Of a stretch of DNA of 5,077 nucleotides, positions 1-5,077 are shown piece by piece (the stretch's first letter is position 1; every line of letters starts with the position of its first letter). Below the pieces are notes generated by a model. The model saw nothing but the letters and a program-made list of their open reading frames with translations, had not been told where the DNA came from and did no database searches. The translations under genes were made by a program, and so were the position numbers. Location of the stretch: contig CALPUC020000079.1 of assembly GCA_943326655.2 (NCBI GenBank), positions 1 to 5,077 on the forward strand, in the 5' to 3' direction. Source of the DNA: Rhodoluna limnophila (GTDB lineage Bacteria; Actinomycetota; Actinomycetes; Actinomycetales; Microbacteriaceae).

Positions 1-378
1 AGAGACGGGTACGCAGCAGGAGATGACAAGTACCTGCCAAAGCGCGACGCAGGGCCTCAAAGAAGGCTCACTCGAGACATAGTGGACGCACGCTGGCTAA
101 CTTTTGGTGAGTTTCTGTTGCCGGTCATGCTGGTGGCTGTCTTAATTACGCCGAACAACTACATCGCTACGATCTTGAACTCTGCGGTTTTACTACTTTT
201 TGTTCTCTACCTAGCCGACACAGCATTTATCACTAATCGAGCAAAGAAAATTTTGACCAAAAAATTCGGTGCCGACAAACTTGAAAAAGGGCTTTGGCTC
301 TATGTTGCCTTTCGCGCGATGTACCCGAGAATGATTCGACTTCCAAAAGCTCAGGTGCCTCGCGGGCACAAGTTTTAG
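1..378 (+). CDS. DUF3043-family membrane protein, C-terminal part (5' end outside window)
   Basis: The reading frame is open from the first base and ends at a TAG, giving 125 visible residues with the start lost beyond the left edge. An in-frame GTG at 82 could be mistaken for a start, but the preceding residues (GDDKYLPKRDAGPQRR, about 7-22) fit the conserved soluble stretch seen before the membrane part of DUF3043 proteins, so 82 is internal. Two hydrophobic segments follow: about residues 36-50 (GEFLLPVMLVAVLIT) and 54-77, the second running into ADTAF. A basic stretch comes next (NRAKKILTKKFG, 79-90), then a C-terminal segment with YVAFRAMYPRMIRLPK. DUF3043 is a family known from Actinobacteria whose function, to my knowledge, is not established. 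Family membership is recognised from overall pattern, not from a search. The gene is convergent with pyrD, 2 nt away. Confidence 0.85.
   Translation, partial: RDGYAAGDDKYLPKRDAGPQRRLTRDIVDARWLTFGEFLLPVMLVAVLITPNNYIATILNSAVLLLFVLYLADTAFITNRAKKILTKKFGADKLEKGLWLYVAFRAMYPRMIRLPKAQVPRGHKF
345..376. terminator. Candidate bidirectional hairpin terminator inside the DUF3043 3' end
   Basis: GTGCC (355-359) and GGCAC (365-369) can form a 5-bp GC-rich stem around a TCGCG loop. An AAAA run at 345-348 lies on the left and a TTTT run at 373-376 on the right, so each strand reads a stem followed by a short T run. Because DUF3043 and pyrD converge with only 2 nt between them, any terminator must lie within coding sequence. 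The stem is short and the T runs are interrupted, so this is a weak candidate. Confidence 0.3.
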
Positions 379-380
379 GG

Positions 381-1397
381 CTATTTAGCTAAATCTCGAT
401 TTATTCTTCTCGCCCAAAACGGTCCTCGGTAAACAAAACCGGTGTAACCCTGCACTAACGTCGCTCCCAAATCGAGACGCATTTGAACGTCTCCGGTGGA
501 TTCAACTCCCCCAACCGAGATGATATCGATTCGACCGGCAATCGACTTATTCAAAATTCTCAATACCTCGATTGATCTTTCGGCTACCGGCAATCCCGAC
601 AAACCTCCCGCTCCGATCATGGAAACTCGAGCTGCATCAGTTCTGAGTTTTTCTCGAGCCACCGTCGTGTTTGTCGCGATGATTCCAGCCAGACCAAGAG
701 ACACCGCAAGTTCGGCGATTTCGCGAACGTCCTCGTCGGCTAGGTCGGGAGCAATCTTTACCAGAACTGGCTTGCCCTGCGCTTTAGAAAGAACTTCTTC
801 CAGAATTGGCTTTAGGGATTCGATGCTCTGCAAGCTCCTAAGTCCCGGTGTGTTTGGGGAAGAAACATTCACGGCCAAGTAGTCAGCAACCGGAGCCAGC
901 AAGGCGGTGCTTGTTCCGTAATCCCTAACAGCATCTTCTATCGGAGTGAGTTTGCTCTTGCCGATATTGACACCAATCACGGGTAGTTTTTTGTTGGATG
1001 CACGTAACTTGGCGAGTCGCTGGGCCAGTTTTGCAGAGCCCTGATTGTTGAAACCCATCCGGTTGATTAGGGCGCGGTCGGCAGTCAGACGAAAGAGCCT
1101 TGGTTTTTCATTACCCGGTTGGGCCAGTGCGGTAACAGTACCAACTTCGATGTGGGAAAAGCCCAAGTCGGCGAGAGCTAAAATCATGGTCCCGTCTTTG
1201 TCGAATCCGGCGGCTAGGCCAAACGGTCCGTTGAAGGTCAGGCCAAAAGCCGAGACCTTTCGAGTGTCTTTGGATTGAAGTCTAAAAAGCTTGGTAATCC
1301 CGAGTCTCTGGGCCAAGTTCAGACCAGAGGCCACAACATGGTGAACCTGTTCCGGATCAAAGCGTGAAAAGAAAAACCTGAAAATGAGACCGTACAT
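381..1397 (-). CDS. pyrD: Dihydroorotate dehydrogenase (quinone), class 2
   Basis: The product oxidises dihydroorotate to orotate, the fourth step of de novo UMP synthesis. Class 2 enzymes carry FMN, sit on the inner face of the membrane and pass electrons to quinone, probably menaquinone in an actinobacterium. The 338 residues match the normal class 2 length. Residues 1-40 form the amphipathic N-terminal extension typical of this class. Then come GLAAGFDKDG (60-69), EVGTVT (84-89), INRMGFNNQG (111-120), GVNIGKSK (142-149) and NVSSPNTPGLR (177-187). Ser180 there is the class 2 catalytic base, by comparison with Ser175 of E. coli, with Asn177 and Asn182 as substrate contacts. KIAPDL (214-219), TNTT (242-245), GGLSG (264-268) and SVGGV (294-298) complete the FMN and substrate site. 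The ATG at 1395-1397 lies 2 nt after the hisD stop. A weak GAG ribosome-binding match sits 6 nt upstream, inside hisD, which suggests co-transcription and possibly translational coupling. Confidence 0.97.
   Translation of the reverse strand: MYGLIFRFFFSRFDPEQVHHVVASGLNLAQRLGITKLFRLQSKDTRKVSAFGLTFNGPFGLAAGFDKDGTMILALADLGFSHIEVGTVTALAQPGNEKPRLFRLTADRALINRMGFNNQGSAKLAQRLAKLRASNKKLPVIGVNIGKSKLTPIEDAVRDYGTSTALLAPVADYLAVNVSSPNTPGLRSLQSIESLKPILEEVLSKAQGKPVLVKIAPDLADEDVREIAELAVSLGLAGIIATNTTVAREKLRTDAARVSMIGAGGLSGLPVAERSIEVLRILNKSIAGRIDIISVGGVESTGDVQMRLDLGATLVQGYTGFVYRGPFWARRINRDLAK
382..390. repeat. Left copy of a 9-bp direct repeat flanking pyrD
   Basis: TATTTAGCT occurs here, across the last codons and stop of pyrD, and again at 1397-1405. 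This copy is also part of a perfect 12-bp palindrome, ATTTAGCTAAAT (383-394). The repeat itself is certain; whether it means anything is unknown. Confidence 0.4.
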
Positions 1398-1405
1398 ATT
1401 TAGCT
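1397..1405. repeat. Right copy of a 9-bp direct repeat flanking pyrD
   Basis: TATTTAGCT spans the junction between the hisD stop (1400-1402) and the first base of the pyrD start codon. It is identical to 382-390 and differs from it in the next base on each side. Confidence 0.4.
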
Positions 1406-2707
1406 CGACTCGAATCTTGCCCTGATAGCTTCGCCATGGGCGGGCAGGCCTTCTTCAATAGCCAACGCATCAACCATGGATGCCGTTTCGAGCAATCCGT
1501 CTCGGTTGTAGTCGATTATTTGTTGAGCTCGAAGGAAGGTGTGTACCGATAGCCCTGCCCCAAACTTAGATTGCTGATTCACAGGTAGAACGTGATTAGA
1601 ACCCGCCATGTAGTCGCCCAGTGATACTGGAGAGTAGGAGCCTAAAAAGATTGCCCCCGCATTTGAGATTTGTTTCAAAAGTTCTTTCGGTTCACTCACC
1701 TGAATTTCCAGGTGTTCGGTTCCGTAGGCGTTAGCAACTGCTGCGGCGTCGCTTAGTTTGGAGACTAGGACGATCGCCGATTGCTGACCGGTTAGAGAAA
1801 CTCTCGCTCGTTCCGAGTGCTCAGTTTTCTCCAACCTGGTTTTTAGCGAGATTTGAACGGCTTTTGCCAAGTCCTCTGAATCGGTCACCAATACCGACGC
1901 TGCGGCCTCATCGTGCTCTGCCTGAGAAAGTAAATCAGCCGCCACAAAATCTGGATTCGCCGCTTCGTCGGCGATAATCAAGATCTCGGTAGTCCCGGCT
2001 TCTGAATCGATTCCAACTGTGCCCCTGAGTGCACGTTTTGCGGCCGTTACAAAGACATTACCCGGACCGGTAACCATGGTCACGGGCTCTAGCCCCAACG
2101 AAGGCACTCCGTAGGCCGCGGCGGCAATCGCCGCCGGACCACCGATGTTGTAGACCTCGGCTATTCCGAGCATTGCGGCGGCCGCGAGTACCGTGGGGTG
2201 AGGGCGGCCAGAGTGAGCTGCTTGGCCGGGCGTGAAAATTGCTAGTCGTTGAACTCCGGCAACCTGAGCGGGGACCACATTCATGATCACGCTAGATGGA
2301 TAAACCGCCTTACCTCCTGGCACGTAGAGGCCCACCGAATCAACCGGCTGCCAACGCTGATGCACAAGTGCGCCAGGGGCTAACTCTGAGGTGTGGGGCT
2401 TTGGAAGATTATTCTCAGACACTTGCCGAACACGGGAAATGGCCTCGCTGAGAGCCTTTGCAAGTTCTGGCTTCAGTTTTGCAAGAGCTTCCGAGAGCTC
2501 CTCTCGCGAAACAAGGATCGGTCTCGGGTCGAAGCCATCAAACTTCTGAGTAGTGGCAACCAGTGCTGTTTCGCCGTCTCTACGAACATCCTCGATGAGC
2601 GGAAGTACTTGATCTAGTGCGCTTTCGACGTTTAGCGATGCCCGTGGCAACAGGCGATTCAGCTCTGCACTATTGGGAACAGCTCCTCGAAGATTGATCA
2701 CTCTCAA
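1400..2707 (-). CDS. hisD: Histidinol dehydrogenase
   Basis: HisD carries out the last two steps of histidine synthesis in the cytoplasm, oxidising L-histidinol to L-histidine with NAD+ and a zinc ion. Numbered from the chosen start (435 aa), the sequence shows INLRG (4-8), YVPGGKAVYPSSV (128-140), TGPGN (213-217) and IDSEAGTTE (233-241). Predicted zinc ligands are Gln262 and His265 in SQAEH, Asp365 in LGDYM and His424 in LPAHGE. The catalytic pair is Glu331-His332 in GTEHLE. These match E. coli Gln259, His262, Asp360, His419, Glu326 and His327. The open frame extends to a TTG at 2738-2740 (446 aa). However, homologues begin only a few residues before the I-D/N-LRG motif, and a good -10 box overlaps that upstream TTG. 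I therefore prefer the TTG at 2705-2707 (MRVINLRG), with the TTG at 2717-2719 and the GTG at 2699-2701 as alternatives. A GGAG lies upstream (about 2722-2725). Function is near certain; the exact start is not. The gene probably leads a hisD-pyrD operon. Confidence 0.97.
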   Translation of the reverse strand: MRVINLRGAVPNSAELNRLLPRASLNVESALDQVLPLIEDVRRDGETALVATTQKFDGFDPRPILVSREELSEALAKLKPELAKALSEAISRVRQVSENNLPKPHTSELAPGALVHQRWQPVDSVGLYVPGGKAVYPSSVIMNVVPAQVAGVQRLAIFTPGQAAHSGRPHPTVLAAAAMLGIAEVYNIGGPAAIAAAAYGVPSLGLEPVTMVTGPGNVFVTAAKRALRGTVGIDSEAGTTEILIIADEAANPDFVAADLLSQAEHDEAAASVLVTDSEDLAKAVQISLKTRLEKTEHSERARVSLTGQQSAIVLVSKLSDAAAVANAYGTEHLEIQVSEPKELLKQISNAGAIFLGSYSPVSLGDYMAGSNHVLPVNQQSKFGAGLSVHTFLRAQQIIDYNRDGLLETASMVDALAIEEGLPAHGEAIRARFESS

Positions 2708-2739
2708 TAAATCGCTCAAAACGCTCCATTTCTGTTTCA

Positions 2740-2745
2740 ATTCTA
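2740..2745 (-). promoter_or_regulatory. Candidate -10 element for hisD-pyrD
   Basis: On the minus strand this reads TAGAAT, a close fit to the actinobacterial TANNNT consensus. A transcription start 6-7 nt downstream would fall near 2733. That lies inside the longest possible hisD frame and would exclude the TTG at 2738-2740 as the start codon. No convincing -35 hexamer is seen 16-18 nt upstream. Confidence 0.45.
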
Positions 2746-2764
2746 TTCGCGAAGAAACATTCGG

Positions 2765-2770
2765 TAGCCT
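2765..2770 (+). promoter_or_regulatory. Candidate -10 element giving a leaderless flavin reductase mRNA
   Basis: TAGCCT fits TANNNT and ends 6 nt before the GTG start at 2777, so the predicted first transcribed base is the G of the start codon or lies within a base of it. No Shine-Dalgarno-like sequence occurs at a usable distance. Together these suggest a leaderless transcript, which is common in actinobacteria. The -35 region is weak. Confidence 0.5.
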
Positions 2771-2776
2771 AATAGG

Positions 2777-3280
2777 GTGAGTTCAAATCTAAGCAACCCC
2801 CTCCACATTCAAGATCCGGTTGAAGCCCTGAAAAACACCTTCAGAAACCATGCTTCTGGTGTCGCGGTAATCACGATGCTGGACGAATCGGGTAAACCAA
2901 TCGGTTTCACAGCAACCTCGATGACTTCACTTGGAGCAAACCCTCCCCTTGCGAGTTTCAACGTTTCTAGTGGCTCATCAAGCTGGCCCGCACTTTGCAA
3001 AGCCACCTGGGTGGCGATTCATACTCTTGGCGAAGCAAATCAGGCACTGGCTGAAAAAATGGCAGCGGATCACACCAAACGATTTTTGGATGACGACTGG
3101 GACTTTGGAGCAAAAGGCTTGCCAATTTTCAAAGGAGTTACTTCCGTATTGATAGCCGGGATCCGTGAAATACATGCTGTCGAGAACAACGCGGTAGTTA
3201 TTGTCGACGTGATTGATGGCTTAGTCGGAGTCGAACAGCGTCCGCTCATCTACTTCCAGCGCGGCTACCGAATCGGCTAA
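2777..3280 (+). CDS. Flavin reductase-like domain protein (FMN-binding split barrel)
   Basis: This 167-residue protein looks like a single-domain member of the HpaC/RutF-type flavin reductase family, which reduces FMN or FAD with NAD(P)H, usually to feed a partner monooxygenase. Visible landmarks are FRNHASGVAVIT (22-33), GFTATSMTSLGANPPLASFNV (43-63, the FMN-binding region), AIHTLGEANQALAEKMA (80-96) and RPLIYFQRGYR (155-165). Where many relatives have GDH followed by a hydrophobic strand, this one reads ENNAVVIVDV (136-145), so that motif is changed. The GTG start is well supported: an in-frame TAG lies four codons upstream (2765-2767), and the conserved domain begins soon after. No monooxygenase is nearby, so the physiological partner cannot be named. 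It could instead be a general FMN reductase or a flavoprotein of other function. Its last 20 codons overlap dnaE on the other strand, and it is divergent from hisD. Confidence 0.88.
   Translation: MSSNLSNPLHIQDPVEALKNTFRNHASGVAVITMLDESGKPIGFTATSMTSLGANPPLASFNVSSGSSSWPALCKATWVAIHTLGEANQALAEKMAADHTKRFLDDDWDFGAKGLPIFKGVTSVLIAGIREIHAVENNAVVIVDVIDGLVGVEQRPLIYFQRGYRIG
3221..3280. other. 60-nt tail-to-tail antisense overlap of flavin reductase and dnaE
   Basis: Both genes end in TAA, and each stop is the exact complement of a TTA leucine codon in the other. Positions 3221-3223 are Leu149 of the reductase and the dnaE stop; 3278-3280 are the reductase stop and the leucine 19 residues from the DnaE C-terminus. 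The two frames are aligned codon to codon with middle bases paired. Hydrophobic codons on the plus strand therefore face acidic or polar codons in dnaE: Leu157 faces Glu, Ile158 faces Asp and Phe160 faces Glu. Confidence 0.93.
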
Positions 3281-5077
3281 AGGCGATTCAAGCTCGTTCG
3301 CGACAGAATCTTCGTCTCGGATAATGCAGTTCATCCCGAGTAAGACCTTAAGCTCTCCAATAAATTCGGTCGAGTAACGAACCCGTTGTGGCAGGGTGAA
3401 TGTGCGAGTGCTCTCCGAAGCAGCGATGGTAATCATCATTTCTGAATTCCCCGGATGCTGCTTGATGATGTACTGAATTCGCTCCAGGACTTCACGATTG
3501 GCCTTTTCGTTACTTATCCGAACGTGAACCTTACCCAAATACTCATCGTTAGTTGGGGCGTCGAGGATTTGTACGCTGTAGACGTTCATGTTTCGACCAT
3601 CGTCACGCTCATTTACTCGACCGCGAACTGCAACCACCTGGTCCGTTGCTAACTGATCTACGTACTCCGAGAAAGATTTACCCGTTAGCAGAAACGAGAT
3701 CTCGCCTTCGAAATCTTCCACGGTTACCAAAAGATAAGGCTTGCCAGATTTCTTTCCCACTCGGTTGACGATGCTGGTGATCAGCCCGCAGAGTGTGGCA
3801 GTGCTTCCATCTTCAATGTTCTGGTTCTCAATAAAGTTTCCAATTGAGTGGGAAGAGTTGGCCGCGAGTTGGGCTTCCCGCCCAAACAGTGGATGATCAC
3901 TAACGTAAAGACCCAGAGTCTCTCGTTCCATGGTGAGCTTAACTTTTTTGTCAAACTCTTCAAGCTCCGGAGCATCCAGCGCTGTGGGGTCTTCATCAAA
4001 AAGACCACCGAATAGGTCGAGTTGGCCTTTGGCTTCTTCTTTTTTACGGCTGGTTTGCGAATCAACCGCGCTTTCAAAAATGGCCATTAGAGATCGACGT
4101 GTGTGACCGAGGCTGTCGAAGGCGCCTGCCTTGATCAAGGACTCAACCGTTCGTTTGTTGCAGACCTGGACGGGGACCTTCTTCAGAAAATCGTTAAACG
4201 AGGTGAACTTGCCCTGTTTTTCGCGAGCCTCGATTATTCCGGCCACGACCGCATCCCCAACCCCCTTAACCGCGGCTAAACCGAAACGAATTCGAGTGTC
4301 GGAACCGGAGAAATTACCAATCGACTCATTGACGTCTGGGGAAAGCACTTCGAGGCCCATTTTGCGGCAGGCACTTAGGTAGATTGCAAGCTTGTCTCTG
4401 GCATCGCCGACGCTGGTTAGCACCGCCGCCATGTATTCGGCAGGATGGTTTGCCTTCATGTACGCGGTCCAGTATGAAATAACCCCGTAGGCCGCGCTGT
4501 GAGCCTTATTAAAGGCGTACCCAGCGAACGGTAGCAGGGTGTCCCAGAGTGCCGTCACCGCCTCTTCAACAAAGCCATTCGCCAGCATGCCGGCTCTGAA
4601 TGACGCCAGCAACCCATCCAGTTCGTTGGCATCTTTCTTGCCCATCGCCTTACGAAGGTTGTCGGCTTGTGCCAAGGTGAAGTTGGCCACTCTTTGGGCC
4701 GCTGCCATCACCTGTTCTTGGTAGACAATCAAACCGTAGGTCGGTCCGAGAATGTCTTTCAGAGGCTCTTCCAGGCTTGGATGGATAGGAATGTTCGGTT
4801 GCAGTCCATTTTTTCGTTTTGCGTAATTGGTGTGAGAGTTCACGCCCATCGGACCCGGACGATACAGTGCGATAGCAGCCGAAATGTCTTCAAAGGCGGT
4901 TGGTTTCATAAGGCGCAGTAGCGAGCGCATGGCATCGCCATCCAGCTGGAAAACTCCGAGCGTATCGCCCTGCCCAAGTAGTTGATAGGCCTTCTCGTCG
5001 GCGTCCAAATCAAGTTGATCAAGATCCGGGGCAACCAGTCCGTTGGCCCGGATGTTCTGTAACGCGTCTTCAATCAC
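3221..5077 (-). CDS. dnaE: DNA polymerase III subunit alpha, C-terminal half (5' end outside window)
   Basis: This is the catalytic subunit of the replicative polymerase; 618 residues are visible. The frame is open to the right edge, and the GTG there encodes an internal valine (VIEDALQNIRANG), not a start. By comparison with E. coli DnaE the window begins just after the FDFLGLR motif, so the PHP domain and all three catalytic aspartates lie outside. In visible numbering the fingers region includes GVFQLDGDAMRSL (41-53), ALYRPGP (70-76), YQEQVM (119-124) and GYAFNKAHSAAYGVISYWTA (186-205). Helix-hairpin-helix segments follow at about 265-324 (GLAAVKGVGDAVV; VESLIKAGAFDSLG). The internal clamp-binding motif QLDLF is at 352-356 (4010-4024), then ETLGLYVSDHPL (386-397) and an OB fold at about 425-505. 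The last part, about 513-590, corresponds to the tau-binding domain. It ends in an acidic tail, partly encoded inside the flavin reductase overlap. Total length should be close to the usual 1,150-1,190 residues. Confidence 0.98.
   Translation of the reverse strand: MIEDALQNIRANGLVAPDLDQLDLDADEKAYQLLGQGDTLGVFQLDGDAMRSLLRLMKPTAFEDISAAIALYRPGPMGVNSHTNYAKRKNGLQPNIPIHPSLEEPLKDILGPTYGLIVYQEQVMAAAQRVANFTLAQADNLRKAMGKKDANELDGLLASFRAGMLANGFVEEAVTALWDTLLPFAGYAFNKAHSAAYGVISYWTAYMKANHPAEYMAAVLTSVGDARDKLAIYLSACRKMGLEVLSPDVNESIGNFSGSDTRIRFGLAAVKGVGDAVVAGIIEAREKQGKFTSFNDFLKKVPVQVCNKRTVESLIKAGAFDSLGHTRRSLMAIFESAVDSQTSRKKEEAKGQLDLFGGLFDEDPTALDAPELEEFDKKVKLTMERETLGLYVSDHPLFGREAQLAANSSHSIGNFIENQNIEDGSTATLCGLITSIVNRVGKKSGKPYLLVTVEDFEGEISFLLTGKSFSEYVDQLATDQVVAVRGRVNERDDGRNMNVYSVQILDAPTNDEYLGKVHVRISNEKANREVLERIQYIIKQHPGNSEMMITIAASESTRTFTLPQRVRYSTEFIGELKVLLGMNCIIRDEDSVANELESPLADSVAALEVDERTLFDSD

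Noticed and set aside
383..394. Perfect 12-bp palindrome ATTTAGCTAAAT at the pyrD stop
   Set aside because: AT-rich, without a loop or a T tract, and placed over a stop codon; not a credible terminator or operator on its own. Mentioned only as part of the 9-bp repeat.
496..882. 128-codon open frame on the plus strand
   Set aside because: It lies wholly inside pyrD on the opposite strand, where every residue block matches the class 2 DHODH family; the plus-strand peptide shows no recognisable domain.
1045..1278. 77-codon plus-strand frame
   Set aside because: Antisense shadow of the FMN-binding region of pyrD, with no family resemblance.
2743..2760. Minus-strand five-codon ORF (ATG to TAG, MFLRE) upstream of hisD, preceded by a TAGGCT -10-like box
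   Set aside because: It contains no histidine codons and no attenuator hairpin, so it does not look like a his leader peptide; the TAGAAT box is a better hisD promoter candidate.
3262..3279. Direct repeat of CGGCTA near the flavin reductase stop
   Set aside because: Six bases only, fully explained by the codons of the two overlapping genes.
3285..3310. GATTC...GAATC inverted repeat downstream of the flavin reductase stop
   Set aside because: Only five pairs with a long loop and no T run, inside dnaE coding sequence; too weak to call a terminator.
3781..4077. 98-codon minus-strand frame rich in Lys and Arg
   Set aside because: Shifted frame within dnaE, whose clamp-binding and OB-fold regions are clearly encoded there; no family resemblance and no independent start signal.

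Overview
The window is a tightly packed chromosomal housekeeping segment from an actinobacterium. It most likely comes from a moderate-GC member of the Microbacteriaceae, such as the freshwater Rhodoluna/Aquiluna type. That placement is an inference from the DUF3043-family protein (a family known from Actinobacteria), the style of the HisD and DnaE sequences, the balanced base composition and the TANNNT-type -10 elements. I see no mobile element, CRISPR array, tRNA, rRNA or phage gene.

Layout from left to right: (1) the 3' part of a DUF3043 membrane-protein gene on the plus strand, positions 1-378. (2) pyrD, quinone-dependent dihydroorotate dehydrogenase, on the minus strand, 381-1397, convergent with DUF3043 with 2 nt between them. 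(3) hisD, histidinol dehydrogenase, on the minus strand, ending at 1400. Its stop is 2 nt from the pyrD start, so hisD-pyrD looks like one transcription unit. (4) A short divergent promoter region, about 2708-2776. (5) A small flavin-reductase-domain gene on the plus strand, 2777-3280, with a GTG start that appears to be leaderless. (6) The C-terminal half of dnaE, the replicative DNA polymerase III alpha subunit, on the minus strand, running off the right edge. It overlaps the flavin reductase tail-to-tail by 60 nt.

The genes serve different basic pathways: de novo pyrimidine synthesis (PyrD), histidine synthesis (HisD), reduced-flavin supply (flavin reductase) and chromosome replication (DnaE). 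PyrD and HisD act in pathways that both consume PRPP, but I see no shared regulatory element beyond their probable co-transcription. Noncoding DNA is almost absent and no gap exceeds 300 bases.

I did not find a new biological system here. The points worth a second look concern genome compaction. They are a phase-locked antisense overlap in which each gene's TAA stop is the complement of a TTA leucine codon in the other; a leaderless GTG start next to a divergent promoter that argues for a shorter HisD; and an exact 9-bp direct repeat at the two ends of pyrD.
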